From: an uncultured Lachnospiraceae bacterium
GTDB lineage: Bacteria; Bacillota; Clostridia; Lachnospirales; Lachnospiraceae
DNA: 64,000 bases
Assembly: GCA_947169235.1 (NCBI GenBank)
Contig: CAMVOY010000004.1
Location: forward strand, 1-64,000
Direction of reading: 5' to 3'
Positions 31,101 to 40,550 of the stretch are shown piece by piece; within the stretch, counting starts at the first letter, position 1, and every line of letters starts with the position of its first letter. The position numbers and the translations under genes are program-made. The notes beneath the pieces are model-generated. The model did no database searches and was not told the DNA's origin. It was given only the letters and a program-made list of their open reading frames with translations.

Positions 31101-31767
31101 TGAAAGAAAGGAAACAAAAGAGACGGATGGCTCCTCTGAGGTCATCGTAACGGATACCAAGGCAAACGGCGACTATACATCTGATACCATCACAACGAAA
31201 GTGGTACCATCCGCGGACGGTTCCGGGACGCAGATAAAGACTGTTATTGAGCGTGAGGAGAAAAAGGAAAAGACAGAAACTACCGCCAAATATACGGTTT
31301 CTGATCCTGAGAAAAAAACACTGGTTCTGACTTCGTTCACTACGAATGCCAAGGAAACAACCATTTCGATTGGTTCAGGTATTGAGGCGGATGGTGTCAG
31401 CTACAAGATAACAGCGATTGCGCCAAAAGCATTTAAAGGAAATAAAAAGGTTAAGAAGTTTAATTCCGGAAACTCAGTCACAAAGCTGGGTGATCAGATG
31501 CTTATGAAAGCAAAGAATCTCAAAAAGGTTGTTCTTGGTAAAAATGTAAAAGAACTCGGAGCCAAGCTTTTTAATAAGGCATCATCTCTTAAGAACATAC
31601 TGATAAACTCGGGCAAAATTACTAAGGTCGGAGCTCGTGCATTTGACGGTATTTCTAAAGATGCTGTGATAAAGATTGATGCATCAGTAAAAGCATTCAG
31701 GAAAATAAAAAAATTGATCGTTGGATCCGGAGGTGTTCCAAAAGGAGTTAAGTTCAAAAGAATCTGA
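28156..31767 (+). CDS. large secreted surface protein with Gly-rich linker, Thr/Lys/Glu-rich repeats and C-terminal BspA-like LRR_5 domain
   Basis: 1203 aa; signal peptide; GGGYVGPGGGGSGGSGGSGDK; ETTGDKTTESKTVTKDGTETESK; C-term APKAFKGNKKVKKFNSGNSVTKLGDQMLMKAKNLKKVVLGKNVKELGAKLF. Confidence 0.8.
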   Translation: MPMKSYKRKKSTAWMLVLVMVLSLMTGVGVLPKEVAKADVSNPGFCFRFPYYDTEQGKPITMGLEGYKEDSELKATVGDSSPTKTVYLLEDGSHAGCFVYEVDPVSDPENWRLKWDVDQWTSNNNKVALTMNNLTLSLSSDQLIRRDYDSSRENACDQWSSLCDSWDGAPIEISLIGDNVISAGGSHILNTGSDLSVKKGSESNASLTVNAVNSQTIECYEWDKDAQSFKTNESWWWCQYAVSVYGDSKTSNSKFSIDSGVTLTATTTHPEAKVGKGDISLDGVKTANVTVNGKIVGKVTPSDRYREKDALCVAGSDVQTLLNGDVGKVLYTQPKDGNTYLGKVYYYSSQMMYPNVSYQQVLDQNAGSWESTDEDDIDWTYRGIYDENGTPRGSHIFVQYYHLNRFGGVLTEDGDHPVSYLIYDEYPENKSSGSSPADAFSSKCSGFVNSCKWTDIKGDGSEILSPGEYHAKVTRTFTGDFYGVWGLYGNVTINGNVVGDCVLDRGYRSEEKDDTRVYVGDDRDENGRPIPLEDIYNSTEALSHKLFQDEDFSRDTENSAPLVEGSYKQASLTVNGNCGFLSLTDTYEGSFSIASGKTIDGMGLYYYSDEPYRPDEARMDFYGTYVGTGSSSIVTGGHFIDSIRPLGEDEVLSHYVFGAHEDATVEDIKDFVGYSVINGRERDGEQVAGTSTAVDTVGEGGDSVGAVDIDVSSSVGRDVYPMVRRKTANGDSWKAMGAWWTAIKDALPTLSKATIMDIALVQDNAQLVEPTETVNLYVNGLAGWGSGCALYHVTPEGKIEKLSSGGASGSIVAPTNGFSTYFVADDVDVPQEVNQDLAALASAQHREDNPQPVNNGGGYVGPGGGGSGGSGGSGDKTPASPTPVKEVTDNEKDADGHDVTTTTKTYEDGSKQITETVKDPNTGEVLKTTETSVKTDETTGDKTTESKTVTKDGTETESKLVEKKDGSTSETVKVTQPSGATSERKETKETDGSSEVIVTDTKANGDYTSDTITTKVVPSADGSGTQIKTVIEREEKKEKTETTAKYTVSDPEKKTLVLTSFTTNAKETTISIGSGIEADGVSYKITAIAPKAFKGNKKVKKFNSGNSVTKLGDQMLMKAKNLKKVVLGKNVKELGAKLFNKASSLKNILINSGKITKVGARAFDGISKDAVIKIDASVKAFRKIKKLIVGSGGVPKGVKFKRI

Positions 31768-31797
31768 GAAGACACTGATTTATAGGATGTTAAGAAT

Positions 31798-31829
31798 GTG
31801 CCCCGTAGTTGTGCGGGGCACATTTTTTT
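31798..31829 (+). terminator. Rho-independent terminator
   Basis: GTGCCCCG-tagttgtg-CGGGGCAC-ATTTTTTT. Confidence 0.92.
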
Positions 31830-31889
31830 GTTGCAGACGAGGGCGAAATGTGGTAAAATACCTATATCTGTGATGATAAATGGAGGTTA

Positions 31890-31990
31890 GTGTGAAAAAT
31901 CACATTGATATGCTGATTTTTCACACGGCTGTTTGTGCCGTACCGGCTCAAAACAGCCATGATGCGACATGTGTGCTTGAGGCACACATG
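31890..31990 (+). promoter_or_regulatory. three consecutive hairpins in the 5' region of the MBL-fold gene
   Basis: GTGTGAAAAATCA/TGATTTTTCACAC; GGCTGTTT/AAACAGCC with inner GCCG-tac-CGGC; CATGTGTGC-ttgag-GCACACATG. Confidence 0.7.
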
Positions 31991-32023
31991 CGCGTGCCGC
32001 ATAGATCGCGGCAGGGAGGTAAC

Positions 32024-33629
32024 CATGAAGCTGGTATTCATCGGGGCTGATCATGAGGTGACAGGCAGCTGTCACTACATGGAGGTCGGAGATAAGAAGT
32101 TTTGTATCGATATCGGTATGGAGCAGGGACGGGATATGTTCGAGAACCAGGAGATCCCTGTAAATGCATCCGAGATAGATTTTGTTCTTTTAACACATGC
32201 GCATATCGACCATACGGGTCTGTTGCCACTGCTTTATGCGAGGGGCTTCAGGGGTCAGGTTTTCGCGACCAAAGCGACATGTGAACTGTCTCAGATCATG
32301 TTGCGTGACTCAGCGCACATCCAGCAGTTCGAAGCAGAGTGGAGAAACCGTAAGGCAGCCCGCGCCGGCGGTGAGATATATCAGCCGGTCTACACTATGG
32401 AGGATGCTCTCGGTGCGATCCATCTTTTGGTGCCGTGCGAGTATGACAGTATCATCGAGGTCTGTGACGAGGTGAAGATAAGATTTACCGATGTCGGACA
32501 CCTCCTCGGATCTTCATCCATAGAGGTTTTCTGTAAAGAGGGTGCGGATGAAAGGACAGTTGTATTCTCGGGAGACCTCGGAAATATTAATAAACCTATC
32601 CTCAGAGATCCGCAGTATACAAAGGCTGCGGACTATGTAGTTATGGAGTCAACCTACGGTGATCGTATCCACAGCGATGGAGTGCCCGACTATGTCGGTG
32701 ACCTCGCAGCCATCATCGAGGAGACCTTTATAAGAGGTGGAAATGTTGTTATTCCTGCTTTCGCAGTCGGACGTACGCAGGAACTTCTTTATTTCATCAG
32801 ACAGATCAAGGAGCGTAAGCTCATTACCTCATATCCTGATTTCGAAGTATACGTGGACTCACCTATGGCGGTTGAGGCTACACATGTGTTCGGTCGAAAC
32901 GTGGAAGAGTGTTTCTCCGAGGAGGCCAGGGACCTCGTAAAACGGGGCATAAATCCGATCGGCTTTCCGGGACTGAAGCTCTCCATCACGTCAGATGATT
33001 CAAAAGCCATCAACTTCGATCCGAATCCGAAGGTGATCCTTTCGGCATCCGGTATGTGTGATGCAGGTCGTATCAGACATCATTTGAAGCATAACCTGTG
33101 GAGAGCTGATTCATCGATCGTATTCGTGGGATATCAGACAGCAGGCACTCTGGGACGTGCACTCCTTGACGGACTCGACGAAGTTAAGCTTTTCGGAGAG
33201 CTTATCGAAGTCAAGGCCCGCATAACAAAGATAAACGGTATCAGCGGACATGCCGATGTGAACGGCCTTTTGAAGTGGGTTGAGTCCTTTACGGAAAAAC
33301 CGCCGAAGAGAGTATTTGTCGTACATGGTGAGGACACAGTGTGCCAGCAGTTCACCCGTACGCTCGAGGAGCACGCATTCATCGCGAGCGCTCCTTACTC
33401 GGGAACAGAGTTCGACGTAATAAAAGGTGAGTTCATCCGCGAGACAGAGCCTGTATTTGCAGAGAGAAAGAAGGCGGCTACCAAGCGTGCATCTGACGTA
33501 TTCTCACGTCTTCTCACCGCCGGCCAGCGCTTGCTTTCCATCATTAAGAAAAATGAAGGTCTGTCTAACAAAGATACCGCAAAGTTCACCGATCAGATCA
33601 ACTCATTATGTGACAAGTGGGACAGATAG
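32024..33629 (+). CDS. MBL-fold beta-CASP RNA-processing exonuclease-like metallohydrolase
   Basis: LTHAHIDHTG, FSGDLGN, ASGMCDAGRIRHHLKHNL, GISGHAD; ATG at 32024 after GGGAGG. Confidence 0.92.
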
Positions 33630-33644
33630 AATGCCCTTAAAGGA

Positions 33645-33713
33645 CTACCAATCGATTCGCACGTGAGGAGACTTGAGCGCTGCTCCCGTCTCCGAGCGAA
33701 GAATCGATGGTAG
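33645..33713 (+). repeat. intergenic extended hairpin (different type from A-E)
   Basis: ctaccaatcgattc...gaatcgatggtag outer stem; inner ggagac-tt-gagc-gct-gctc-cc-gtctcc. Confidence 0.65.
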
Positions 33714-33743
33714 GACGACTATAATGCTACAAGGAAACTACTC

Positions 33744-35447
33744 ATGAAGAAGTTACTAAAGACTGTCATAATTACCGTCATTATCCTGGGAGCACTGACG
33801 GCAGGCGGGATATTTTTGCTGACAAAATCCGACGACGAGGTCGGTGAGTTCGGTACCAGACGCCACCTTCAGCAGAGCGACCAGGAGGACGAGCATGCTT
33901 TCCGCTACGATACGGAGCAGCTTGCCACCCCACTGGTAAGAGAGGGTGAGGGTAAAAATGTCCTGAACTTCGATGATTATAACGTCTTTTCCGTAGGGCA
34001 CTCAAAGGCTTGCAGAGACCGACTCGACAGACTGATCCGCAGAAGCAGTCCGGATTTCGAAAAGCCCATAATCGCGTACAATCCCTTTGGTACGATGGAG
34101 AATTCTTACTATTTTTACTTCAAGACCCAGTCCAAGTATATGGTGAAGTATACAGTGACCGTCGCTGACGAAAAAGTACCCGATCGTATACGCTATGTGA
34201 ATAACGGTCAGGTAAAGAACGTGAGCACGGAGCATGAGTTCGTGGTTGGCGGTCTGATCCCCGGGATGACGAACTATATCATTCTTGAGCTTCTCGATGA
34301 GAACGGTGGGCACAGGGATGAGATCATCTACAAGGCCGATGTGCCTGAGGCTTCGCTCCCCCACAAGGTTTCGTATGAGCGCGGGAAGAGTGATTTCCGC
34401 CTCCAGAACGGTATGTTTTTCATGCTTCCGAAGGATGATAAAAGGATATACACCTACGATAATAACGGATATATCAGAGGTATCATCAATACTGAATCCG
34501 AACATGGCAGGAGAGTCTTTACCACCGATTCAAATCTGGTTTACCAGACCGCAGGGACTCATGTTGCCAAGATAAACAGGATAGGGCAGATCGAGGGCAT
34601 GGCCCTGTTTACGGGCATCACGGATATACTGGATTTCTCATACGATGGTTATGATAACGTCTATGCGCTGGTAAAGGAGAAAAAGCAATACAAGATCGTA
34701 TGCTCATCTACCGCAGGCGGCCGTACCAAGGACGTGTTTACTTTCCCGAAGGGAATAAAGGTCACATCGATAGTCAGTGTGACGGGAAGCAAACTCTATG
34801 CATCGACGTCTTCCCCGATGGGTATCATGAGGATCGACGGACTTATGAGTGCGGATCCCAGGGTGGGGCTTGTGTTCGGTATCACGTCTGACTGGGTGAC
34901 TACCCCGTACAAGAAAAAAATAGTCGACCCGACTGCTCCGAAAAAGGAGAAAAAGAAGGACGACGATAAAGACAAAAAGAAGGATAACAAGGACAAGTCT
35001 TCCGGAGAGGATGAGTCGGAAGATGGCGAGGAAGCAGAAGCGGCTTCCGGTGAGGCAGTGTTGGTAGCTCCCGAGGAGAAAAAGGATCCGCCTTTAGCCG
35101 GATGGGATATGAAGGACAGCGTGCTGTCTTTGGTTGCTGATGAGTCCGCGGGAAAGACCGACGTGCTCACGTTCTGCGTAGAGAAGGGCAGGCTCATCCA
35201 TGCGGTGAAGCTTCAGATAGACGGAAAGAAAAAAGAAGCGAAGGTTCTCCTCGACAAGGAAACCGAGTTTGACGGACAGGTTTTCATGCAGTGGTATGAT
35301 CACGGTTATTCGATCATTGCCAACGGGACCAGAGGTACTTATGAGGAGAGAGATGCCGACTTCAGAGTGACCAGGACATTTGATTTCGGCAGAGAGTTTG
35401 ACGGTCTGTGGAAGTATTCCCTTGAGGGTATGTTCTTCTTTGGTTGA
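33744..35447 (+). CDS. membrane-anchored arylsulfotransferase-like beta-propeller protein with Lys/Asp/Glu-rich insert
   Basis: N-terminal TM; FMLPKDDKRIYTYDNNGYIRGIIN; DYSYDGYDN-like propeller strands; KKEKKKDDDKDKKKDNKDKSSGEDESEDGEEAEAASGEAV insert. Confidence 0.55.
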   Translation: MKKLLKTVIITVIILGALTAGGIFLLTKSDDEVGEFGTRRHLQQSDQEDEHAFRYDTEQLATPLVREGEGKNVLNFDDYNVFSVGHSKACRDRLDRLIRRSSPDFEKPIIAYNPFGTMENSYYFYFKTQSKYMVKYTVTVADEKVPDRIRYVNNGQVKNVSTEHEFVVGGLIPGMTNYIILELLDENGGHRDEIIYKADVPEASLPHKVSYERGKSDFRLQNGMFFMLPKDDKRIYTYDNNGYIRGIINTESEHGRRVFTTDSNLVYQTAGTHVAKINRIGQIEGMALFTGITDILDFSYDGYDNVYALVKEKKQYKIVCSSTAGGRTKDVFTFPKGIKVTSIVSVTGSKLYASTSSPMGIMRIDGLMSADPRVGLVFGITSDWVTTPYKKKIVDPTAPKKEKKKDDDKDKKKDNKDKSSGEDESEDGEEAEAASGEAVLVAPEEKKDPPLAGWDMKDSVLSLVADESAGKTDVLTFCVEKGRLIHAVKLQIDGKKKEAKVLLDKETEFDGQVFMQWYDHGYSIIANGTRGTYEERDADFRVTRTFDFGREFDGLWKYSLEGMFFFG

Positions 35448-35523
35448 CAGATATGGTTTTCGTCTTGGTCATTTTTACGAGATGAGGCGCAAAAATTAAT
35501 TTTTCTTTGGAGAGATTTACATC

Positions 35524-35552
35524 TTGTCACGGACGAGGTGTTAATGTATAAT
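35524..35552 (+). promoter_or_regulatory. sigma-A promoter upstream of the transaldolase-like gene
   Basis: TTGTCA, 17 nt, TATAAT. Confidence 0.75.
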
Positions 35553-35596
35553 GGGTGGCAGTAAATTTTATTATTATCGTGATAGGAGGTTTTACC

Positions 35597-36256
35597 ATGA
35601 AATTATTTGTTGATACCGCAAAAATCGAGGATATCAAGAAGGCAGAGGAGATGGGCGTAATCTGTGGAGTGACCACAAATCCGTCACTTATCGCCAAGGA
35701 AGGTGGCAGAAGCCAGGAGGACGTACTTAAGGAGATCGCTTCTATAGTTGACGGACCGATCAGTGGTGAGGTCAAGGCAACTACAGTCGATGCAGAGGGA
35801 ATGATCGCAGAGGGACGTGAGATCGCCAAGCTTCATCCGAATATGGTTGTAAAGATCCCTATGACAATCGAGGGACTTAAGGCTGTAAAGGTTCTTGCTT
35901 CTGAGGGCATCAAGTGTAACGTGACACTTATCTTTTCGGCAAACCAGGCACTGCTCGCTGCCAGGGCAGGTGCTGCTTATGTATCACCGTTTATGGGACG
36001 TCTTGATGACATCTCTACACCGGGTATCGATCTGATCGAGCAGATCGCAGCTATTTTTGCAAACTATCCTGACATCGAGACAGAGATCATCGCAGCCAGC
36101 ATCAGAAATCCAATCCATGTTACGGATTGTGCACTTGCAGGTGCTGATATCGCAACTGTACCGTACGGAGTTATTGAGCAGATGACAAAGCATCCGCTTA
36201 CCGACAAGGGTATCGAGAATTTCCAGAAGGATTATATCGCTGTCTTCGGGCGATAA
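35597..36256 (+). CDS. fsa: fructose-6-phosphate aldolase/transaldolase (FSA/TalC type)
   Basis: [36 protein letters not shown]...[32 protein letters not shown]. Confidence 0.95.
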   Translation: MKLFVDTAKIEDIKKAEEMGVICGVTTNPSLIAKEGGRSQEDVLKEIASIVDGPISGEVKATTVDAEGMIAEGREIAKLHPNMVVKIPMTIEGLKAVKVLASEGIKCNVTLIFSANQALLAARAGAAYVSPFMGRLDDISTPGIDLIEQIAAIFANYPDIETEIIAASIRNPIHVTDCALAGADIATVPYGVIEQMTKHPLTDKGIENFQKDYIAVFGR

Positions 36257-36285
36257 GGCTCACGCCGTACGAAAGGAGACCAACT

Positions 36286-37113
36286 ATGGACATTAAAGAG
36301 CTTCAGAAAAAAGCCGTCGAGGTCCGCAAGGGCGTTATTGTCGGCACTCATGCAGCTAAGTCGGGCCATCCGGGCGGATCGCTCTCAGCTGCTGATATTT
36401 TCACATATCTTTTCTTTGAGGAGTTGAATATCGACCCGGCCAATCCTGACAAACCGGACCGTGACCGTTTCGTCCTCAGTAAAGGTCATACAGCGCCGGG
36501 TTACTATGCGGCACTGGCTAACCGTGGATTCTTCCCGGTAAAGGATCTCGAGACACTTCGTCATACGGGATCATACCTTCAGGGACATCCGGACAAAAAG
36601 CATATCCCGGGCGTGGATATGAGTTCAGGATCGCTCGGACAGGGAATCTCGGCAGCGGTTGGTATGGCACTGTCAGCAAAACTGTCAGGTGACAGCTATC
36701 GTGTATACACGCTTCTTGGTGACGGTGAGATCCAGGAGGGACAGGTTTGGGAGGCAGCGATGTTTGCCGGCTCCAGAAAGCTCGATAACCTCGCTGTGAT
36801 CGTTGACAACAACAACCTTCAGATCGACGGACCTATCGATCAGGTCTGCTCACCGTATCCGATCGATGAGAAGTTCAAGGCGTTCGGATTCCATGTGATC
36901 AATATCGACGGTAATGATTTTAATGATATCAAAAAAGCTTTCGACGAGGCTCGTGCTACGAAGGGACAGCCGACTGCGATCATCGCAAAGACCGTTAAAG
37001 GAAAGGGTGTCTCATTCATGGAGAATCAGGTAGGATGGCACGGCAAGGCTCCGAACGATGAGGAGTTCGAGAAGGCCATGGCAGAGCTTGATAAGATAGG
37101 AGGTGCAATCTAA
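36286..37113 (+). CDS. transketolase, N-terminal subunit
   Basis: GTHAAKSGHPGGSLSAADI; GDGEIQEGQVWEAAMFAG TPP motif. Confidence 0.96.
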   Translation: MDIKELQKKAVEVRKGVIVGTHAAKSGHPGGSLSAADIFTYLFFEELNIDPANPDKPDRDRFVLSKGHTAPGYYAALANRGFFPVKDLETLRHTGSYLQGHPDKKHIPGVDMSSGSLGQGISAAVGMALSAKLSGDSYRVYTLLGDGEIQEGQVWEAAMFAGSRKLDNLAVIVDNNNLQIDGPIDQVCSPYPIDEKFKAFGFHVINIDGNDFNDIKKAFDEARATKGQPTAIIAKTVKGKGVSFMENQVGWHGKAPNDEEFEKAMAELDKIGGAI

Positions 37114-38042
37114 TGGCTGATAAGATCGCTACAAGAGACAGCTACGGTAATGCACTGGTTGAGCTCGGCAAGGCACATGATGATCTCGTGGTTCTGGATG
37201 CCGACCTCGCAGCTGCTACCAAGACAGGGACTTTTAAAAAGGAGTTCCCGGAAAGACATATTGACTGCGGAATCGCAGAGTGTAACATGATGGGTATCGC
37301 AGCGGGACTCGCTACTACAGGCAAGGTACCGTTCGCATCGACATTTGCCATGTTTGCGGCAGGACGTGCTTTTGAGCAGGTTCGTAATTCGATCGGTTAC
37401 CCACAGTTAAACGTAAAAATAGGCGCTACGCACGCAGGTATCTCCGTAGGAGAGGACGGTGCTACACATCAGTGTAATGAGGATGTCGCTCTGATGCGTA
37501 CCATTCCGGGGATGACTGTCATCGTACCGAGTGATGATATCGAGGCTAAGGCAGCGGTTAAGGCTGCATATGAGCATCAGGGACCGTGCTACCTCAGATT
37601 CGGACGTCTTGCAGTACCGGTTATCAATGACAGACCGGATTACAAGTTTGAGCTTGGAAAGGGCGTTGTTCTCCGCGAGGGTAAGGATGTAACGATCATT
37701 GCCAGCGGACTGCCTGTATCAAACTGCCTTGAGGCAGCAGAGAAGCTCGCTGCAGACGGTATCGATGCTGAGGTTATAAACATCCACACGATCAAGCCTC
37801 TTGATGAGGAACTCGTACTCGCATCTGCAAAAAAGACAGGCAAGGTAGTAACGGTTGAGGAGCACTCCGTTATCGGCGGTCTCGGATCAGCTGTTTGTGA
37901 TTGCCTCTCAGAGAATCTTCCGACAAAGGTATTAAAGATCGGTGTTAATGATGTGTTCGGCGAGTCAGGTCCGGCCCTTGAGCTTGTGGCTAAATACGGA
38001 CTTGATACCGACAGCATCTATGAAAAGGTAAAAAACTTCTGA
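37113..38042 (+). CDS. transketolase, C-terminal subunit
   Basis: FAMFAAGRAFEQVRNSIGYPQLNVKIGATHAGISVGEDGATHQCNEDVALMRTIPGM. Confidence 0.96.
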   Translation: MADKIATRDSYGNALVELGKAHDDLVVLDADLAAATKTGTFKKEFPERHIDCGIAECNMMGIAAGLATTGKVPFASTFAMFAAGRAFEQVRNSIGYPQLNVKIGATHAGISVGEDGATHQCNEDVALMRTIPGMTVIVPSDDIEAKAAVKAAYEHQGPCYLRFGRLAVPVINDRPDYKFELGKGVVLREGKDVTIIASGLPVSNCLEAAEKLAADGIDAEVINIHTIKPLDEELVLASAKKTGKVVTVEEHSVIGGLGSAVCDCLSENLPTKVLKIGVNDVFGESGPALELVAKYGLDTDSIYEKVKNF

Positions 38043-38063
38043 CATCAGTGTTCTGAAAGGACG

Positions 38064-39137
38064 GTGACCATGAAGAGATTTGAGATGAAGAAACTTGGGA
38101 TTGTTTTTCTGATTGCGTGCCTTTTGATGACCGGATGCGGTTCCGGCGACGGCAATTCGAGTGCATATAAGGAGGCCGTAAGGGAACCTTCGGCAGGTGA
38201 AGGCTTTGATTATATGACAGATGAGGCTGAGCCTGCTGTGGAGGAGGCTCAGGATGCAGCGAAGTCTGATGATGCAAATGCAGACGCGTCGAACTCATCA
38301 GAAAAAAACACCCAACAGTCAAATACCACAAACAGAGTAGATACGGAAAAGCTTGTTTTCAGATGCAGTATGTCCATCGATACTCTGGAGTATGCTGACT
38401 CGGTAAAGAGTTTCCGCAATCTGATCAAGAAGTATGATGGTTTCGTCGAGAATGAGAATGAATCAGATGACGGTGCTGCGAACGGGTATTATTATTACGA
38501 TGAGATGAAACAGGGTAAGAGGCATTCCACTTACACTGCTACCGTACGTATCCCGTCTGCCAAGTATGATGATTTCTGCGAGGAAACGGGTAACATCGGT
38601 GAGGTCAGGACGAGAAATGCAAATGTAGAGAATGTCTCACAGAGCTACTACAACCTGCAGGCTGAGCTGGAGGTCTTGGAGGCAAAGTATCAGCGCTATC
38701 TTGAGATGCTCAAGAAGGCTACTACGACCAAGGATATAATCGAGATCGAAAACACGATCACGAGTATCGAGGTCCAGATCAACCAGATAAAGACACAGCT
38801 CAACAGGTACGATAATGATGTTGCTTATTCATACGTATCAGTTACGATCAAAGAGGTTGAGAAGATCGTTCAGGAGGAAGAGAAGGGAACTATCTCAAAT
38901 GCTTTCTCCGGTTCGATGGAGGCATTTGGCGAGGTTTGCCACAGCCTGTTTATAGTATTCATATACTTCCTGCCTTATCTGATCGTGATCCTGGTGATCC
39001 TGATCATCGTATGGCTTGCAACCATGCCTGTCAGAAAAAAGCATAAGGCGGCAAAAAAACTCGCAAAACAGGCGCAGGAGGGTGCTAAACCGAATCGGCC
39101 TGTGGAAGCGGCACCGGAAAATACAGAAAAGAAATAA
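38064..39137 (+). CDS. DUF4349-like lipoprotein
   Basis: LLMTGCGSGDG lipobox; coiled coil YYNLQAELEVLEAKYQRYLEMLKKATTTKDIIEIENTITSIEVQINQIKTQLNRYDNDVAYSYVSVTIKE; C-terminal TM. Confidence 0.85.
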   Translation: MTMKRFEMKKLGIVFLIACLLMTGCGSGDGNSSAYKEAVREPSAGEGFDYMTDEAEPAVEEAQDAAKSDDANADASNSSEKNTQQSNTTNRVDTEKLVFRCSMSIDTLEYADSVKSFRNLIKKYDGFVENENESDDGAANGYYYYDEMKQGKRHSTYTATVRIPSAKYDDFCEETGNIGEVRTRNANVENVSQSYYNLQAELEVLEAKYQRYLEMLKKATTTKDIIEIENTITSIEVQINQIKTQLNRYDNDVAYSYVSVTIKEVEKIVQEEEKGTISNAFSGSMEAFGEVCHSLFIVFIYFLPYLIVILVILIIVWLATMPVRKKHKAAKKLAKQAQEGAKPNRPVEAAPENTEKK

Positions 39138-39147
39138 AGGAATAGTT

Positions 39148-40509
39148 ATGGTAACTGAATATGAGGTTAGCCCGTTTGGGGGCGCTGTAAATATTCGTGT
39201 TAGAGTGCCCGGTTCGAAGAGTATGACGAACCGGGCATTACTTTTAGCTGCGCTTGCAGACGGAGACAGTACGCTTAGCGGGATCGGAGTGAGTGATGAT
39301 TCCGGAGTATTTATGGAGGCGCTTATAGCGCTCGGATTTGATCTTACGGAAAGCTATGGGAGTGACGGCAGGGTATACGTAAAGATAACCGGGTGCGGGG
39401 GTGATCTGCCTTCTAAAGATGCGAGCGTATATGTTGGCAGTGCAGGGACAGCAGCACGATTTCTGACAGCGATGATGGCGCTGTCTGACGGACGTTATGA
39501 GGTGAACTCATCGGAACAGATGAAAAAACGTCCGATGAGAGAATTGTTAGAAGCACTCGAGGCACTCGGTGCGACGTTTGACTTTCATGAGGAGGCGTAT
39601 GCGTTTCCGTTTACCGTTACGGGAAGGCTTCATGAGGTGAATACCGGGAAGCCGGTGCCTGCTGAGATATCGCTTAATATCGACAGAAGTTCACAGTTCT
39701 TATCAGCACTTTTGTTATGCGGCCCGATGGTCACAGAAGGGTTTGCTATACGTCTGACGGGTACCAGAGAGGCAATATCCTACGTAAAGATATCAGAAAG
39801 AATGATGAGTCAATTTGGATACTGTAGTCCTACGCAGCGTAACTCCGGGGAGCGAAATGTATACAGCGTTGTCTCAGGTAGCGGCTATGCTGCTCGAGAC
39901 TATCAGATCGAGCCCGATGTATCGGCTGCTTGCTATTTTTATGCGATGGCAGCTGCGAACGGAGGAGAGGCAACTGTTATTGGAGTGAACAGGGACAATA
40001 CTCAGGGGGATATGAGGTTTATCGATCTGCTCGAGCGTATGGGGTGTACGGCAACCGAAAACGGGGACGGAGATATCGTAGTCAAAAAAGACCCCAAAAC
40101 GCCCCTTAAAGGTATCGAGGTAAATATGAGCGACTTCTCTGACCAGACGATGACTTTGGCGGCGATTGCGCCTTTTGCGGATGACAGCGTGACGATCACG
40201 GGGGTAGGTCATATCAGAGGGCAGGAATCTGACAGGATTCATGGAATAGTGACTGAGCTTACGAGGCTCGGGGTTGGCTGCGAGGAGAGAGATGACGGCG
40301 TAAGGATAGAGCCTCTCTCTGAGGATGAGCTTGTAAAACGAGCTGAGGATGGAGTAAAAACACATATTACTACCTATGATGATCATCGCATGGCCATGGC
40401 GTTCGCCGTGACGGGTACCAAAATGAGCGGTGTGATCATTGATAATCCTGAGTGTTGCAGCAAAACGTTCGATTCGTATTTTGATATTTTAACTTGCCTA
40501 AGGGTGTAA
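39148..40509 (+). CDS. aroA: 3-phosphoshikimate 1-carboxyvinyltransferase (EPSP synthase)
   Basis: VPGSKSMTNRALLLAALADG; YVGSAGTAARFLTAM; YDDHRMAMAFAV. Confidence 0.95.
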   Translation: MVTEYEVSPFGGAVNIRVRVPGSKSMTNRALLLAALADGDSTLSGIGVSDDSGVFMEALIALGFDLTESYGSDGRVYVKITGCGGDLPSKDASVYVGSAGTAARFLTAMMALSDGRYEVNSSEQMKKRPMRELLEALEALGATFDFHEEAYAFPFTVTGRLHEVNTGKPVPAEISLNIDRSSQFLSALLLCGPMVTEGFAIRLTGTREAISYVKISERMMSQFGYCSPTQRNSGERNVYSVVSGSGYAARDYQIEPDVSAACYFYAMAAANGGEATVIGVNRDNTQGDMRFIDLLERMGCTATENGDGDIVVKKDPKTPLKGIEVNMSDFSDQTMTLAAIAPFADDSVTITGVGHIRGQESDRIHGIVTELTRLGVGCEERDDGVRIEPLSEDELVKRAEDGVKTHITTYDDHRMAMAFAVTGTKMSGVIIDNPECCSKTFDSYFDILTCLRV

Positions 40510-40550
40510 ATCATGATAAAATAAAGTGATGCTTTTTCATAGGAGGATGT

